The notes under the pieces are model-generated. The model made no database searches. It was given only the letters and a program-made list of their open reading frames with translations, and was not told the origin of the DNA. 64,000 nt of DNA, taken from Halichondria panicea. Taxonomy: Eukaryota; Porifera; Demospongiae; Suberitida; Halichondriidae. Shown here one piece after another: positions 52,860 to 63,463 of this stretch (position 1 is its first letter; every line of letters starts with the position of its first letter). The DNA is taken from contig NC_087391.1 of assembly GCF_963675165.1 (NCBI RefSeq), positions 446,001 through 510,000 of the forward strand, in the 5' to 3' direction. A program made the position numbers and the translations under genes.

Positions 52860-53212
52860 TGAGGGGGGTCTGTGTGGAGGGGGTGTCGTTATGAAAAGCT
52901 ACAAACTGCAATCCAATTGCTCTGTAATTTTATATTTTCGAAGTTTGAATTTTGATGAGGCTCCATTTATTGTCCATAGCCGTACGTACGAGACAATTTC
53001 TCTCGTCCACATTTTATGGGCAGAAAATATCACAACCCTTAGTTCATTTGCCAAAACCCAACCACACGCATCATATCAATCATGCAATATGATTTTACAG
53101 CAATAGACATACACATGTACAGTGCATGATAGATTTGATATGATTACATAAAATAAGTGATGCTGAGGGCAATCCTGATTGAACAGGTTACCAAAAGTAT
53201 TATATTAACTAC
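52860..53212. other. Unassigned sequence between duplicated block and LINE
   Basis: I see no gene or clear repeat in this stretch. It marks the edge of block 2 before the retroelement region. Confidence 0.4.
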
Positions 53213-55460
53213 CTAACGCTTAAGAATGCATTTGCAACAAGGACATTTCAAATGATATGAACAGTGGTTTTCCGAGTCAAAGTTTGATATAAAGTGAGAC
53301 CAGAAGAATTGTTTCAGATTGTGCTTAATTGTTGAGGTTGAAAGTGGTAAATCTGTGGAAGGTAAATTGTTCCATAATCTGGATATCCTGTTAAAATAGA
53401 AGTGATGGTGTTTACTTGAACTGGCAAACTTATGTTTGATGGTGGTTTTGTCAGAGCTCCTAGTTTTCCCTGTAGAGATAGAGACATACTTACTGATGTC
53501 AAAACGATTTGATAGGTTTTTGAAAGATGTCACAAAAAATACAACATCCAATAGCTCCAAATTACATCAGTGGAAGTAGGTTCAATTGAATGAGCCTCTC
53601 TTTATATGACAGGTTAGAGTTGTATCCTACTATGTATTTAGTTGCCCTGCGTTGAATCTTTTCAAGTGAAACAATATGCTTAATGAGCATTGGTCACCAT
53701 AATTGGTCGCCATAGGAGAGCTGGGACCTTACTAGGGAGAGGTACAGTTTTTTTTTGGGTTGAGATGGAGTTTGAGGTAGAAAATGTTCTCTTAATTAAA
53801 CCAAGTTTCTGGTAAGCCTTCGCTGATATTGAGTCGTAGTGATGATCCCATTTCAAGTTCTCTTGCAATATAATTCCTAGATCTCTATGGAAGTTTAGTT
53901 GTTTAACACTATTACCAGCGATGTGGTAGGAAGAGTTGATGGATGGTTGAGAAGAGGAAAAAGACATGCTAATACACTTTGAATCATTGAAGAAGAGAGA
54001 CCATTTCATACTCCAGCTATACAGACGATCCAAGTCTTCCTGCAAGTTAGAGACATCGTTCCAACATATGACTTGTTTTGAACACTTTGTGTCGTCAGCA
54101 AACAAATGTATAAAAGAACACAGGGCAGAGTTAGGTAAATCATTTATAAAAACCAAAAATAGCAATGGACCCAAGATGCTCCCTTGAGGGACACCCGAGG
54201 TCACCGGAAGAAGTGAAGACCTTACCCCATTGATAGAAACTAGCTGTTTCCTGTGTGAAAGATATTCTAATAACCACTTTAAAAGTTTATTACCAATTCC
54301 TAGAGAGTTTAGTTTGAACAGTAGACCACCATGCGACACTTTGTCAAACGCTTTCTTGAAATCAAGGTATATAACATCCACCTGCGTTCTTGCATCAAGA
54401 GCAGAGGAAACATTGCACAGAAAACATAAAAGTTGTTGTACACAGGAGTGGCTCTTAAGGAAACCAAATTGTGCTTTTGAGATTTTATTACTGAGAAAAC
54501 TAAAAAGTTTATCATAAACCAATCTCTCCAACACTTTTGAAACTGAGGATAATAAAGATATTGGGTGGTAATTTGAGACAGAGCATTTATCGCCAGATTT
54601 GAATATAGGAACTATACAATGAATTTTCCACTCTGAAGGAATTGAACATGTTATTAGAGAGAGGCTAAACAAATGGTGAAGTACTTCATGAAGGCCGAGA
54701 GAGCAAGTTTTGAGAATTTTTGGCCCGATAGAGTCCATACCAGAGGCTTTCGAAGGGTTTAGACTTGAAAGTGCAGAAAGTACCTCTTGCTTGGTGATTT
54801 CTATAAAAGTTAGAGATGGTGTGGATGAAGAGGTAGCTTTAAATTGCAAATCAGAGTTTTGAAAGTCAGATTTGGAATAAACTGAGTTAAAGAACTGATT
54901 GAACAGTGAGGCCTTTTCTAAATCACTTGAGGCAACTTTAGATTCTAGATACATGCACACAGGTAGACTGTTGCACTTTAGTATGCTGTTTATGTACTTG
55001 TATATCTTGCTATCATTCGAATATTCAAAATTTTGAACCAGATCTGCCTCAAAGTTTAATTTAGTAGCAGACATAAGTTTAAATAGGTGATGTTCTTCAC
55101 TTTCCAAGCGTGCAATGTTACTAAAAGTGGGACGAAGCTTTACTTTTCTCCGAAAGTATCGTGTACGGTTGATAAGATGCTTAATCTCAGGGGTATACCA
55201 TTTGGGAAAGCAGGTCTTGGATTTGAGTTTGACACTAGGAGCAAAGAGGTGGACTGCATTAATGATAATGGTCTTGAGTTGGCTCCAGACAAGCTCAACA
55301 TCAAGGCAGGTTAAGCAAGGACTAAAGTCAAAACTAAACAGATAGTCAGTTAGAGCATTAAAATCAAGCTTAGAGAAGTCAGGAACATAACTTGGAGACT
55401 GAGTATTTCGGAAGAAACTAGTGCGAGACTGACACAAGGAATGCGGCTCTAACACATGGA
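53213..55460 (-). mobile_element. 5'-truncated non-LTR retrotransposon (Jockey/CR1-like)
   Basis: A long minus-strand ORF (53680 to about 55460) contains a reverse transcriptase. Visible blocks are SLNPSKASGMDSIGPK, WKIHCIVPIFKSGDK, VIYLDFKKAFDKVSHG, SGVPQGSILGPLLFL and the catalytic FADD (HLFADDTKC). The frame then breaks near 53690-53700, and the C-terminus continues in other frames to a stop at 53213 (ISRLWNNLPSTDLPLSTSTI and a final Cys-rich CPCCKC). The apurinic endonuclease that should precede the reverse transcriptase is missing, so the copy is truncated at its 5' end. The first 30 or so codons of the open frame belong to the neighbouring plus-strand element. It is not able to move by itself. 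Confidence 0.85.
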
Positions 55461-55499
55461 TTAATGAGCAAATGGACCTATCTGAGCAGAGTAATGCCT

Positions 55500-56639
55500 G
55501 CCATTGGTCAGCTGTTACAACCACTTGATGAATGTATCCAAGCAAACCTAATCCCAGCCCTTACGGGGAGACCACCACCAAATGACCTCGAAACAACCCT
55601 ACGTATGCACTACCTGCCAGCCTAGGGGGACTGGGCATCAGCATTCCATCGAAAAAGGCAGAAAGGGAATTCCGATCCTCACTAGCTATTTGTGGGCCTC
55701 TCATTGATGGAATTCAATTGCAGGACCATGCTTATAGATTGGAAACTCTTGACACACAACTGGCCCAGAAGAAAGATGTTAGGAGATTGAATAACCATGA
55801 GAACAAGTCAAAAGCCACTGAGCTAAATCAACTTCTCCCAGACACTCTGCAAAGAGCAATGGATCTTGCCAGCGAGAAGGGAGCTTCCTCATGGCTGACG
55901 GCACTCCCACTGTCAGAACATGGCTTTACCCTACACAAGGGAGCTTTCCAAGATGCCCTAGCATTGAGATATGGCTGGAATCCAACAAACACTCCAGCAA
56001 ATTGTGACTGCGGCAAAGCCTTTTCTACTGAACACGCTCTCTCGTGTGCCAAAGGAGGTTTTCCGACTATTAGGCACAACGAGATAAGAGACTTAACCGC
56101 GGACCTGCTCACTGAAGTATGTAACGACGTTCGCATAGAACCGGACCTGCAGCCAATTACTGAAGAAACACTCCGGTGTGCTACAGCCAACACTCAAGAG
56201 GGAGCTCGTCTAGACATCTCAGCAAACGGGGTATGGGGAGGCAGACTGGAAAAGACCTACTTCGATGTAAGTGTTCAATCCCCATGCCCCATCAAACAAA
56301 GGCCCACTAACAGCTTGCTACAAGAAACATGAAAGAGAGAAGAAAAGATCCTATGAACAGAGAGTACGAGAAATAGAACATGCATCATTCACACCCTTGG
56401 TAATGTCTACTACTGGAGGGATGGGCAGAGAGGCCACAACCTTCTATAAACGATTGGCTTCCCTGCTCTCGCACAAATGGGACAATCAGTACTGCAAAAC
56501 CCTCAACTGGCTAAGATGCCGCCTCTCCTTTTCTCTGCTTAGATCCTCGATCCAGGCAATAAGAGGAGCCAGATCTTCTCGCGGCAAGGCAGTTATCGCT
56601 GCGGAGCTGGCTACAGTGGAATCAATGCTGCAACAATGA
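55500..56639 (+). mobile_element. Decayed retroelement 3' part with endonuclease-like domain
   Basis: Two overlapping ORFs (55718-56332 and 56271-56639), plus open sequence before them (GISIPSKKAEREFRSSLAIC), form one protein tail split by a one-base loss near 56270. It has a zinc motif CDCGKAFSTEHALSC followed by RHNEIRDLTADLL, then GARLDISANGVWGGRLEKTY, which has a D...ExK pattern like PD-(D/E)XK nucleases, and a basic end. This resembles the C-terminal zinc knuckle plus restriction-like endonuclease of R2-type retroelements. The reverse transcriptase part is missing, and the LINE abuts it at about 55460-55540. A 3' untranslated part seems to continue to about 56750. Confidence 0.6.
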
Positions 56640-56931
56640 ACACCTTACTTGTTATAATTATTTTTATTTTTTGTCTTTTGTGTTTGCTTTAGTTTTTGTT
56701 TTTGTTTACTGTTTTACGCCCCGAGATGGAATGCAAAAAAAACAAAAAAACATTTGAGGGTGGTCGGTGGTCGTCGTCTTGCCACGCCCACTCCGAGAGT
56801 CCACTATAGAGACATGAGCATGGAGGGTAGGAGGGTGGTGTAGTCGTCAGGTGACCCGTCACTGATGCTAACCAACACCTCCACAAATGCTGAACCAAAG
56901 TTACCTGTGTTACAATCTATAGATTGTGGAG

Positions 56932-57126
56932 TAGCCTCGAGACCAGCAGTTCGTTATCTGAAAGAACGCCTGGTCAAGTTCTAATGTGCAACTTGTCCAG
57001 CTGAGTCAGCGTTTTATAGCATCATAATGATATTCATGGGTAATACACCTTGGGCGGACCTTGTGCGGGCAATTAGGAACTTGACCAGGCGTTCTTTCAG
57101 ATAACGAAAGGCTGGTCTCGAGGCTA
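56932..57126. mobile_element. Short Mutator-like element, 9-bp TSD
   Basis: Arms TAGCCTCGAGACCAGC through AAAGAACGCCTGGTCAAGTT (about 50 bp, few mismatches) face each other over 195 bp. ATTGTGGAG is duplicated at 56923-56931 and 57127-57135. The terminus TAGCCTCGA matches the element at 42715-43769. Confidence 0.85.
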
Positions 57127-57174
57127 ATTGTGGAGTATGGCCCGCGAGACTACCTGTACGTGTGGGGGCGTCGT

Positions 57175-57256
57175 TAGTTGGGCGTGGCCCACCCTGGACG
57201 CGAATGCCTGTCAAGTTCCAATGTAGCACTTGTCCAGGGTGGGCCACGCCCAACTA
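57175..57256. mobile_element. 82-bp miniature element, near-perfect 9-bp TSD
   Basis: The perfect 25-bp arms start TAGTTGGGCGTGGCCCACCC. The flanks GGGCGTCGT and GGGCGTCTT differ at one base of nine. The core between the arms is about 32 bp. Confidence 0.7.
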
Positions 57257-57296
57257 GGGCGTCTTAGGCCTTCCTTTTTCAGTTATAATGCTAAGT

Positions 57297-57956
57297 CAGA
57301 GGAGGGAGGACACGATTAACCTTAGCTCTAATTAGCTAATTATCACGACCTTTTAATTACATTCTTTAAACGATTCATCTTTTCTTTCTTTATAACCTCT
57401 ACATATTGGGACACACAGAACAGTACTGTAGTATGAGTGACAGGCAATTCTTGCAGGCACAGAGCAAACCATACAAATATAAAGGGGTGCTAGAAGCTGA
57501 GACTGTTAGTGTCATTGATGTTCTTCATGTTGGAGACACTCTGAACTAAACAATTCCATGTTGCAGCTTTATCACAGAGACAGGAGTGCCTGGGGTGCTT
57601 CTCACAGGGATCTTGTAGACAGGAGTGCCTGGGGTGCTCCTCATAGGGATTCTGTCTCCAGGATCAAGAGTGCTTCTCACAGAGACAAGATCAGAGATCA
57701 AGATCAGCCTGGGATGCTTCTCACAGCGATCTTAGAGATAGGAGTACTTGAGGTGCTTCTTATAGGGGTCCTATTACCTTCAGGTCCTGACAACTTGGCC
57801 ATAGGGGTACCTCCAGTAGGAGAAAAGGCTCTAGCTCTTGTGTCCAATATGTAAAGGTTATAAAGAAAGAAAAGATGAATCGTTCAAAGAATGTAATTAA
57901 AAGGTCGCGATAATTAGCTAATTAGAGCTAAGGTTAATCGTGTCCTCCCTCCTCTG
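57297..57956. mobile_element. Mutator-like element with 118-bp arms, 9-bp TSD
   Basis: The 660-bp element starts CAGAGGAGGGAGGACACG. The arms are about 118 bp and differ at only a few positions. ATGCTAAGT is duplicated exactly (57288-57296, 57957-57965). The interior has short imperfect repeats of GGAGTGCCTGGGGTGCT and no transposase. The high arm identity suggests a recent insertion. Confidence 0.88.
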
Positions 57957-58156
57957 ATGCTAAGTCTTGGATCTGCTACTGACGTAGCCAAATTTAATTG
58001 AGCGTGGGCTAGAGTAAACCGCAATATCTGTCCTCCCACGTGACCAAAGATATAGGAGAGAAGCAGAGAGGAGGATGGACACAAGCCAAAAAGTTAATAA
58101 TGACCACAAGAAACCACGCCCTAATATCTGCGCTTTGTGTGATCTGGTAGCTTTGC

Positions 58157-58398
58157 TAAACATCGACCTGGTCTCTAAACATCGACCTGGTTGCTAAACA
58201 TCGACCTGGTTGCTAAACATCGACCTGGTCTCTAAACATCGATCTGGTCTGCAAAGATCTGGTTGCTAAACATCGATCTGGTTGCTAACATCGATCTGAT
58301 AAGCATAAATTTGTCTCTAAACATCGACCTGGTAGGTAAACATCGACCTCAAACATTGATCTGGTAGGTAAACATCGACCTCGTTGGTAAACATCGCC
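58157..58398. repeat. 20-bp minisatellite (AAACATCGACCTGGT)
   Basis: About 11 imperfect units of (T/G)CTAAACATCGACCTGGT-type sequence with small changes and spacing of about 20 bp. No coding role is seen. Confidence 0.85.
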
Positions 58399-58399
58399 T

Positions 58400-59471
58400 C
58401 TTTATTAGTTTTGAGACAAACGGCACCCCATACTTCCCTTCCTATATCTTTGCTGTGACACAGGAGCGTATTTACCAGGAACTGGAGGCAAAGCAGTGTG
58501 TGAAGCTACAGAACACAGTATGTAGAAGTTAGCTCTACAAGATGAATCATGAAAGGCTAGAGTACTACTGTATCTGATAATAGCCCTTGTCAAAAGGACC
58601 TGGGCAAAGAAGGAACCTATGATATCCCAGATCCTGGACAACTCACAGCAATACTTTTGACATGCCAAAATAGAAAAATCCTACAGATCCCTTCATGTCA
58701 TCAGAAGGAATGTTTTAGTCCAAGTCATAACAAAGAAGAAGAAGATTGCCCTGGCACAATCACACTATCCAAACAAGGGCAACCAATTTTATCCTCGGAT
58801 AATTACAGTAGAACTACAGCAGGACTACAGACTACAAGACTCGCCTTATCAAACTCAATGTGCTCCCACTCTCAAGACCTCAATCTATTACATGTATTGA
58901 ACTAAGGGAAAATTCGACATTGGTGCTCGTACCCCTGTGAAAACTGTCTCATGCACACAAATTAGTATGGTTTAGTCACTCTGTCAGTACTCATGAGATC
59001 ACAACCTTGCAACATTGTCATGTCATTCTCAAATACACTGTTTCTAGACTAGACTACTGCTCAATAATAACTCAAGCCAATTTGAGGCTTGAGGATAGGC
59101 TCTTAATGAAGCGTAGAATAATTGTGGAGGACGATAACTGTGCCACCGTCACGCGACTTAGCGAGGCAGGCTCTCCTTTTTCTTGGACGGTTCGTTCTTT
59201 CTTTCTTTGTTCCTCCAATTCTTACCGTAATTTTATCTTGACAAAAGCAGAAAAAGGAGAAGTGTTAGCCAAGTGTTATTTTAGAGACAACTCGGCCCAG
59301 CATGGGCGGGGCATTAAAGAAAAATCTCTCTCTGCGCATGCCTCACAAAATGGGAGGGGGCGTGAAATCTTGTGTGCATTTATGGCTGCATGTACGGCTG
59401 CATGTACTATATGTTGTGCAAATTATGTATACAGTCTGACCAGTAATAATTTTCTAGTGGACCTGATCTAT
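58400..59471. other. Gene-free stretch upstream of RING copy C
   Basis: No supported gene. At about 59150-59265 a segment with GGCAGGCTCTCCTTTTTCTT and a degenerate inverse resembles the foldback element near 47648-47787. The short ORFs at 58405-58905 have no recognisable domain. Confidence 0.5.
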
Positions 59472-59934
59472 ATGGCTGCTAACGAATCATGTCCCATATG
59501 TCTGGAGGACTTCATCTGTCCCATCTCCACCAACTGTGGCCACAAGTTCTGTGCTAGGTGTATGCTAAGTCACTTGCAACACGATTGCAGGTGTCCTATG
59601 TGCAGGAGAGAGGTAGCTATAAATGATCACACACTTGTATATTTGTACTTGTATCGTATATGTATAGTATGTTTTTTAGCTGAAAATTTGCAATACAAGG
59701 TAGTTTTATGGCGTCCGTTTCGCTTCACAGGTAACTCTGTTAATGGGAGGGGAAGAATGGAATTCTGTGGAGAACAGAAACACTTACAATCAAGTGGCGG
59801 AGTACAATCATAGAGTGTCTACCACCAACTCTGTAAGCAACTTGTTTAGTATAATAATAGATGAAGTGTGTACGTTAGTTGTTGTATGGTACTTGGTCGC
59901 ATATATAGTGGCGGACAACAAGAAGCAGAGGTGA
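59472..59934 (+). CDS. Truncated RING protein (copy C) with new tail
   Basis: Exon 1 (59472-59612) encodes a complete RING (CPICLEDFICPISTNCGH, CARCMLSHLQ, CRCPMCRRE). Exon 2 starts at 59731 after a good acceptor and matches the linker exon of the RNF170-like genes (WNSVENRNTYNQVAEYNHRV). The normal third exon with the DUF1232 part is absent. The exon 2 donor (TCT|GTAAGC at 59833) has no partner, but reading through keeps the frame open to a stop at 59934. This adds a hydrophobic run (VCTLVVVWYLVAYIV) and then ADNKKQR, which is in-frame presenilin exon 2 sequence. The product would be about 114 aa, a possible membrane-tethered RING. Expression is unproven and it may be a pseudogene. Confidence 0.6.
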
Positions 59935-59952
59935 GGGCTCCTCATTCCCTGC
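59911..59952 (+). pseudogene. Scrap of presenilin exon 2 and donor
   Basis: GGACAACAAGAAGCAGAGGT and the following GAGGGCTCCTCATT match the end of presenilin exon 2 and the start of its intron (minus strand, about 37550-37585). The match stops abruptly on both sides. Confidence 0.8.
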
Positions 59953-60164
59953 TTGAAGTTTTCCCTTCCGTTTTATTAAAGAAAAATTGGCCTGGTAACA
60001 GTGCAGCTTTGCAGCTCATTCTGAACTAATAGCTAGCGTTTCAAAGTGCATTACACCAACTACATTATTCATTATTTGATTGTATTGGTATTTCCTGAGC
60101 TGCTTCTTGATAAGGCTGTTTTTGATTATTCCTGAGCTGCTTTCTTGATACTACCATCATGAAA

Positions 60165-60252
60165 TCATTAACACTATGCCGTACAAAATGAATTTATTCA
60201 TTTTGTCGTCTAAGACTGTTTTTAATTTATTCATTTTGTCGGCATAGTGTTA
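60165..60252. repeat. Palindromic foldback
   Basis: The arms AACACTATGCCG...CAAAATGAAT and inverse ATTCATTTTGTCGGCATAGTG flank a short centre. It is probably a MITE remnant. Confidence 0.6.
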
Positions 60253-60361
60253 TAATGTATTCATGATGGTTTGCAAGCATATGAATGTATGAATGATGAA
60301 TGTAAGGTAATGAATGCTCTTGCCATATCTCATGGAATAACAGCACTGCATAATTATTACC

Positions 60362-60547
60362 CAAGGCGCGCGTGGGCGGCCACGGGTATAGTAGTCTGTC
60401 TGTTTGTTTGTTTGTTAACCCGAGGCGCGTGGGCGGCCACGGGTTATAGTAGTCTGTCTGTTTGTCTGTTTGTTACCCGAGGCGCGCGTGGGCGGCCACG
60501 GGTATAGTAGTATGTTGGTCTGTTTGTTTGTTTGTTTGTTTGTTTGT
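60362..60547. repeat. GC-rich tandem repeat with GTTT tails
   Basis: Three units of about 57-60 bp contain CCCGAGGCGCGCGTGGGCGG and CCACGGGTATAGTAGT followed by variable (TGTT)n. Their base composition is far richer in GC than the surroundings. No coding role. Confidence 0.8.
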
Positions 60548-62362
60548 CACAGGTATATCTACTCACCTGGATGCCACATCACTGCGTTTACAGCATGGAT
60601 AGCCTTCACACAACAATATCTTGATTTAAATAGTGGCAGATTTTGCTGTTAAAGCTTCTTTGTCGAGCAAAAGCTAAGAAGCTTGAATAAGCTTGTGACT
60701 AGGTCTGCTTACCTGGATGCTCTAGCACTGCGTTTACAGCATGAGTAGCCTCCACACAACAAGTTAGCACTTTTGATAGTGGCAGCTTTCGGTGTTAAAG
60801 CTCCTTTGTCTAATAAAAGCGAGCAAAATGTAGCTTGAACAGAACTTGCACATGCGTTACTTATAACTGAAGTGATCCTGTACCAAGAACGATGGAACAG
60901 GGTCACTAAAGTAGAAAGCTGTATATACCAGGAACAATGGAACAGGGTCACTAAAGTATATAGCTCCTGCTGCTGACTGGGATCCTACTCCATGCAGAAC
61001 CTGGAGCCATACTTCTCTGAGACTCCAGGCTTCTTTACTGTGATTACTGTGATCCTAATCCACAGTGCATATCATCTATAGTAGTCTACCACTACCTGTT
61101 CTCAGCATGCCTCCAGTCTGGTTTAGTTTTATTGCTCCTGAGTTGCTGTGCAAGTCATACATGATAACAACATCACTATATGCACTGCATTATATTTCTG
61201 GTTTCTTTATAATCATGTCACCAGCCGAGGGTTTGCACTTTAGTGCTCTAGTTTGTTTGTTTGTTTGTAACGAGTATATCTACTCACCTGGATGCCATAG
61301 CACTGCATTTGCAGCATAGGTAGTCTTCACACAACAATATCTTGGTTTAAATAGTGGCAGATTTTAATGTTAAAGCTTCTTTGTCGAGTAAAAGCGAGCA
61401 AAAGCTAAGAAGCTAAAACTTGCCACGTGGCCTTGAGTCAAGGTACAGGATCACTTCAGCTGAAAATACGTAGTCAAGGCTTGATTATGTATTTTCAGCT
61501 GAAGTGATCCCGTACCAGGAACAATTGTCAAGAAAGTAGAATTGTGACTGGTTGTTGACTGACTCTGGATCCTATACGTACTCCAGCCTGGAAGGAGCCA
61601 TACTTCTCTTAGTCTAAGACTCCAGGCTTCTTTGCTGTGATCCCAGTCCATAGTGCATGTCTCATGCATGTACGTTGTTAGTTTAGTTTTATTGCTCTTG
61701 AGTTGCTGTGCTAGCGCATGCTAGTCATACATGCTACATGCACTGCATTATCACTCTTCTGGTTTCTTTATTATCACGTCACCAGCCGAGGGTTTGCACT
61801 TTAGTGCTCTAGTTTGTTTGTGATTGGCTTTTCTACTCACCTGGATGCCACAGCACTGCGTTTACAGCATGGATAGCCTTCACACAACAATATCTTGGTT
61901 TAAATAGTGGCAGATTTTGATGTTAAAGCTTCATTGTCGAGCAAAAGCTAAGAAGCTTGAAGCAGCTATATAACTAACTACTGCCTTGATTACGTAGTTG
62001 CAGCTGAAGTGATCCGTACCAGGAACAATTGTAGTAGAAAGCTAAAATTGTGACTTGTTGTTGGCTGACTCTGGATCCTATACTCCAGCCTGGCAGGAGC
62101 CATACCTCTCTAAGTCTAACACTCCAGGCTTCTTTGCTGTGATCCCAGTCTAGTCCACAGTACATGTCTAATGTGACATGCATACCATTGTACTAGTTGG
62201 GCGAACCATGTACCACTAGCACTCAAAGTTTCAGCATGCCTCCATAGTTTTATGAGTTGCTCATACATGCTACATGCACTGCATTATCACTAGCTCTTCT
62301 GATTTCTTTATTATCATGTCACCAGCCGAGGGTTTGCACTTTAGTGCTCTAGTTCTAATAGG
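60545..62362. repeat. Dispersed repeat in tandem copies of about 555 bp
   Basis: The segment CTACTCACCTGGATGCCA recurs at about 60560, 61281 and 61833. GAGGGTTTGCACTTTAGTGC recurs at about 61229, 61788 and 62328. Each unit also has GCAGATTTT(G/A)(C/A)TGTTAAAGC and GAAGTGATCC. Related single pieces occur near 1-290, 595-620 and 6220-6300. Open frames are short and shared only as repeats. Confidence 0.7.
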
Positions 62363-63340
62363 CACCTTTATAACAATAGTGAGGCAGGTTTTGAAAGTAT
62401 ATACAGGTCATGTATTATACAGTCATGTGGCCATTAGGATGCTACTTGTGCGATGACATGGGTTGTGCTTTGGAGGAATAATGTAGGAATAGGAAAAATT
62501 TGAAAAAGAATAATAGGCTTTATTGCTTTTTAATAAGTGCTGACATCAGCGTTTTACATTCAAATTGCACAGGAAGCGACTCATCACCTACTGTGCAGAT
62601 ATTTTTCCATATTGCACACCCGGAAGTATTATTGCACACTTGTTATTGCACACTAGGAAGTGATCCTTATTTGGAATAAAACGTTTTCAGCAGTGAGAGA
62701 ACAAGAAAAACATAGTTTACACACTTATAATTATGCATTGCAATGTTTATCAGTCTCTTTTCTTGTTTTCTGATGCTCTGTATCACTTCTGTGCTCTTTT
62801 TGCAGTGAAGCTGAGGGTCAGGAGGTTGTCAGTGTTCATATTTAACGCATCAAACAGGCATCAGTGTTGGAAGTGGGTGCTTTGAGCGGAGTATTGCACA
62901 TGTAGAAGTGTACTGCACCACCATATAAGCCTGTTCAGGCTTGTATAAAGTCGTTTTGGCTTCAAAAATGGTTGTCACACTTTTCTTCAGCTATAGCGGT
63001 GCATGTTTCCTCTTCTGATACACTGGAGCATGATAGAAAGCAAACACATGCTGTTTATCCTTCAGAACTATCCATTTTCAAAACGGGTTGCTGGTTGTCA
63101 ACGTTTTTCTTGTCTTTTTTCTTGTCTGTTCTCTACAAAATCTTTAAGTAGCCTTCTGCAAGCTCTCTTGGTGTTCTAGAGTCTTATTTCTTTGTCTTTC
63201 TAGCTGTTTTCTTTCTCTTAAACTCGTCTTCAACTGGGAGAAATCAATTTTGTTGCTACGCATTCTTCTGGTTGATAAAGCAACCGCATGTTGCGCATGC
63301 GCAGATTCAACCTGCATTTTGGTTGCCAAGCAATAAATGC
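62363..63340. other. Gene-free AT-rich stretch
   Basis: I see no supported gene. The minus-strand ORF at 63144-63329 (61 codons) is charged and has no recognised domain. A direct repeat of TTATTGCACACT occurs near 62630-62650. Confidence 0.45.
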
Positions 63341-63463
63341 ATTATCCCATGGATACTGATGATTATCACTTGTCCGTGCCTAGTAACTGTCACTCGTGCC
63401 TTGCAGGCACTCGTGCAGTTACTGGCACAGACTCGTGATAATCTTCAGTATCCATAGGATAAT
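63341..63463. repeat. 123-bp imperfect palindrome
   Basis: The arms ATTATCC(C/T)ATGGATACTG continue as GATTATCAC and GTAACTG with small gaps around GTGCCTTGCAGGCAC. The transcript of either strand would fold into a long hairpin. It may be a MITE. Confidence 0.65.

Noticed and set aside
53680-55545. A complete 621-residue retrotransposon protein
   Set aside because: The first codons come from the adjacent element, the endonuclease is missing and the C-terminus is frameshifted, so this is a truncated copy.
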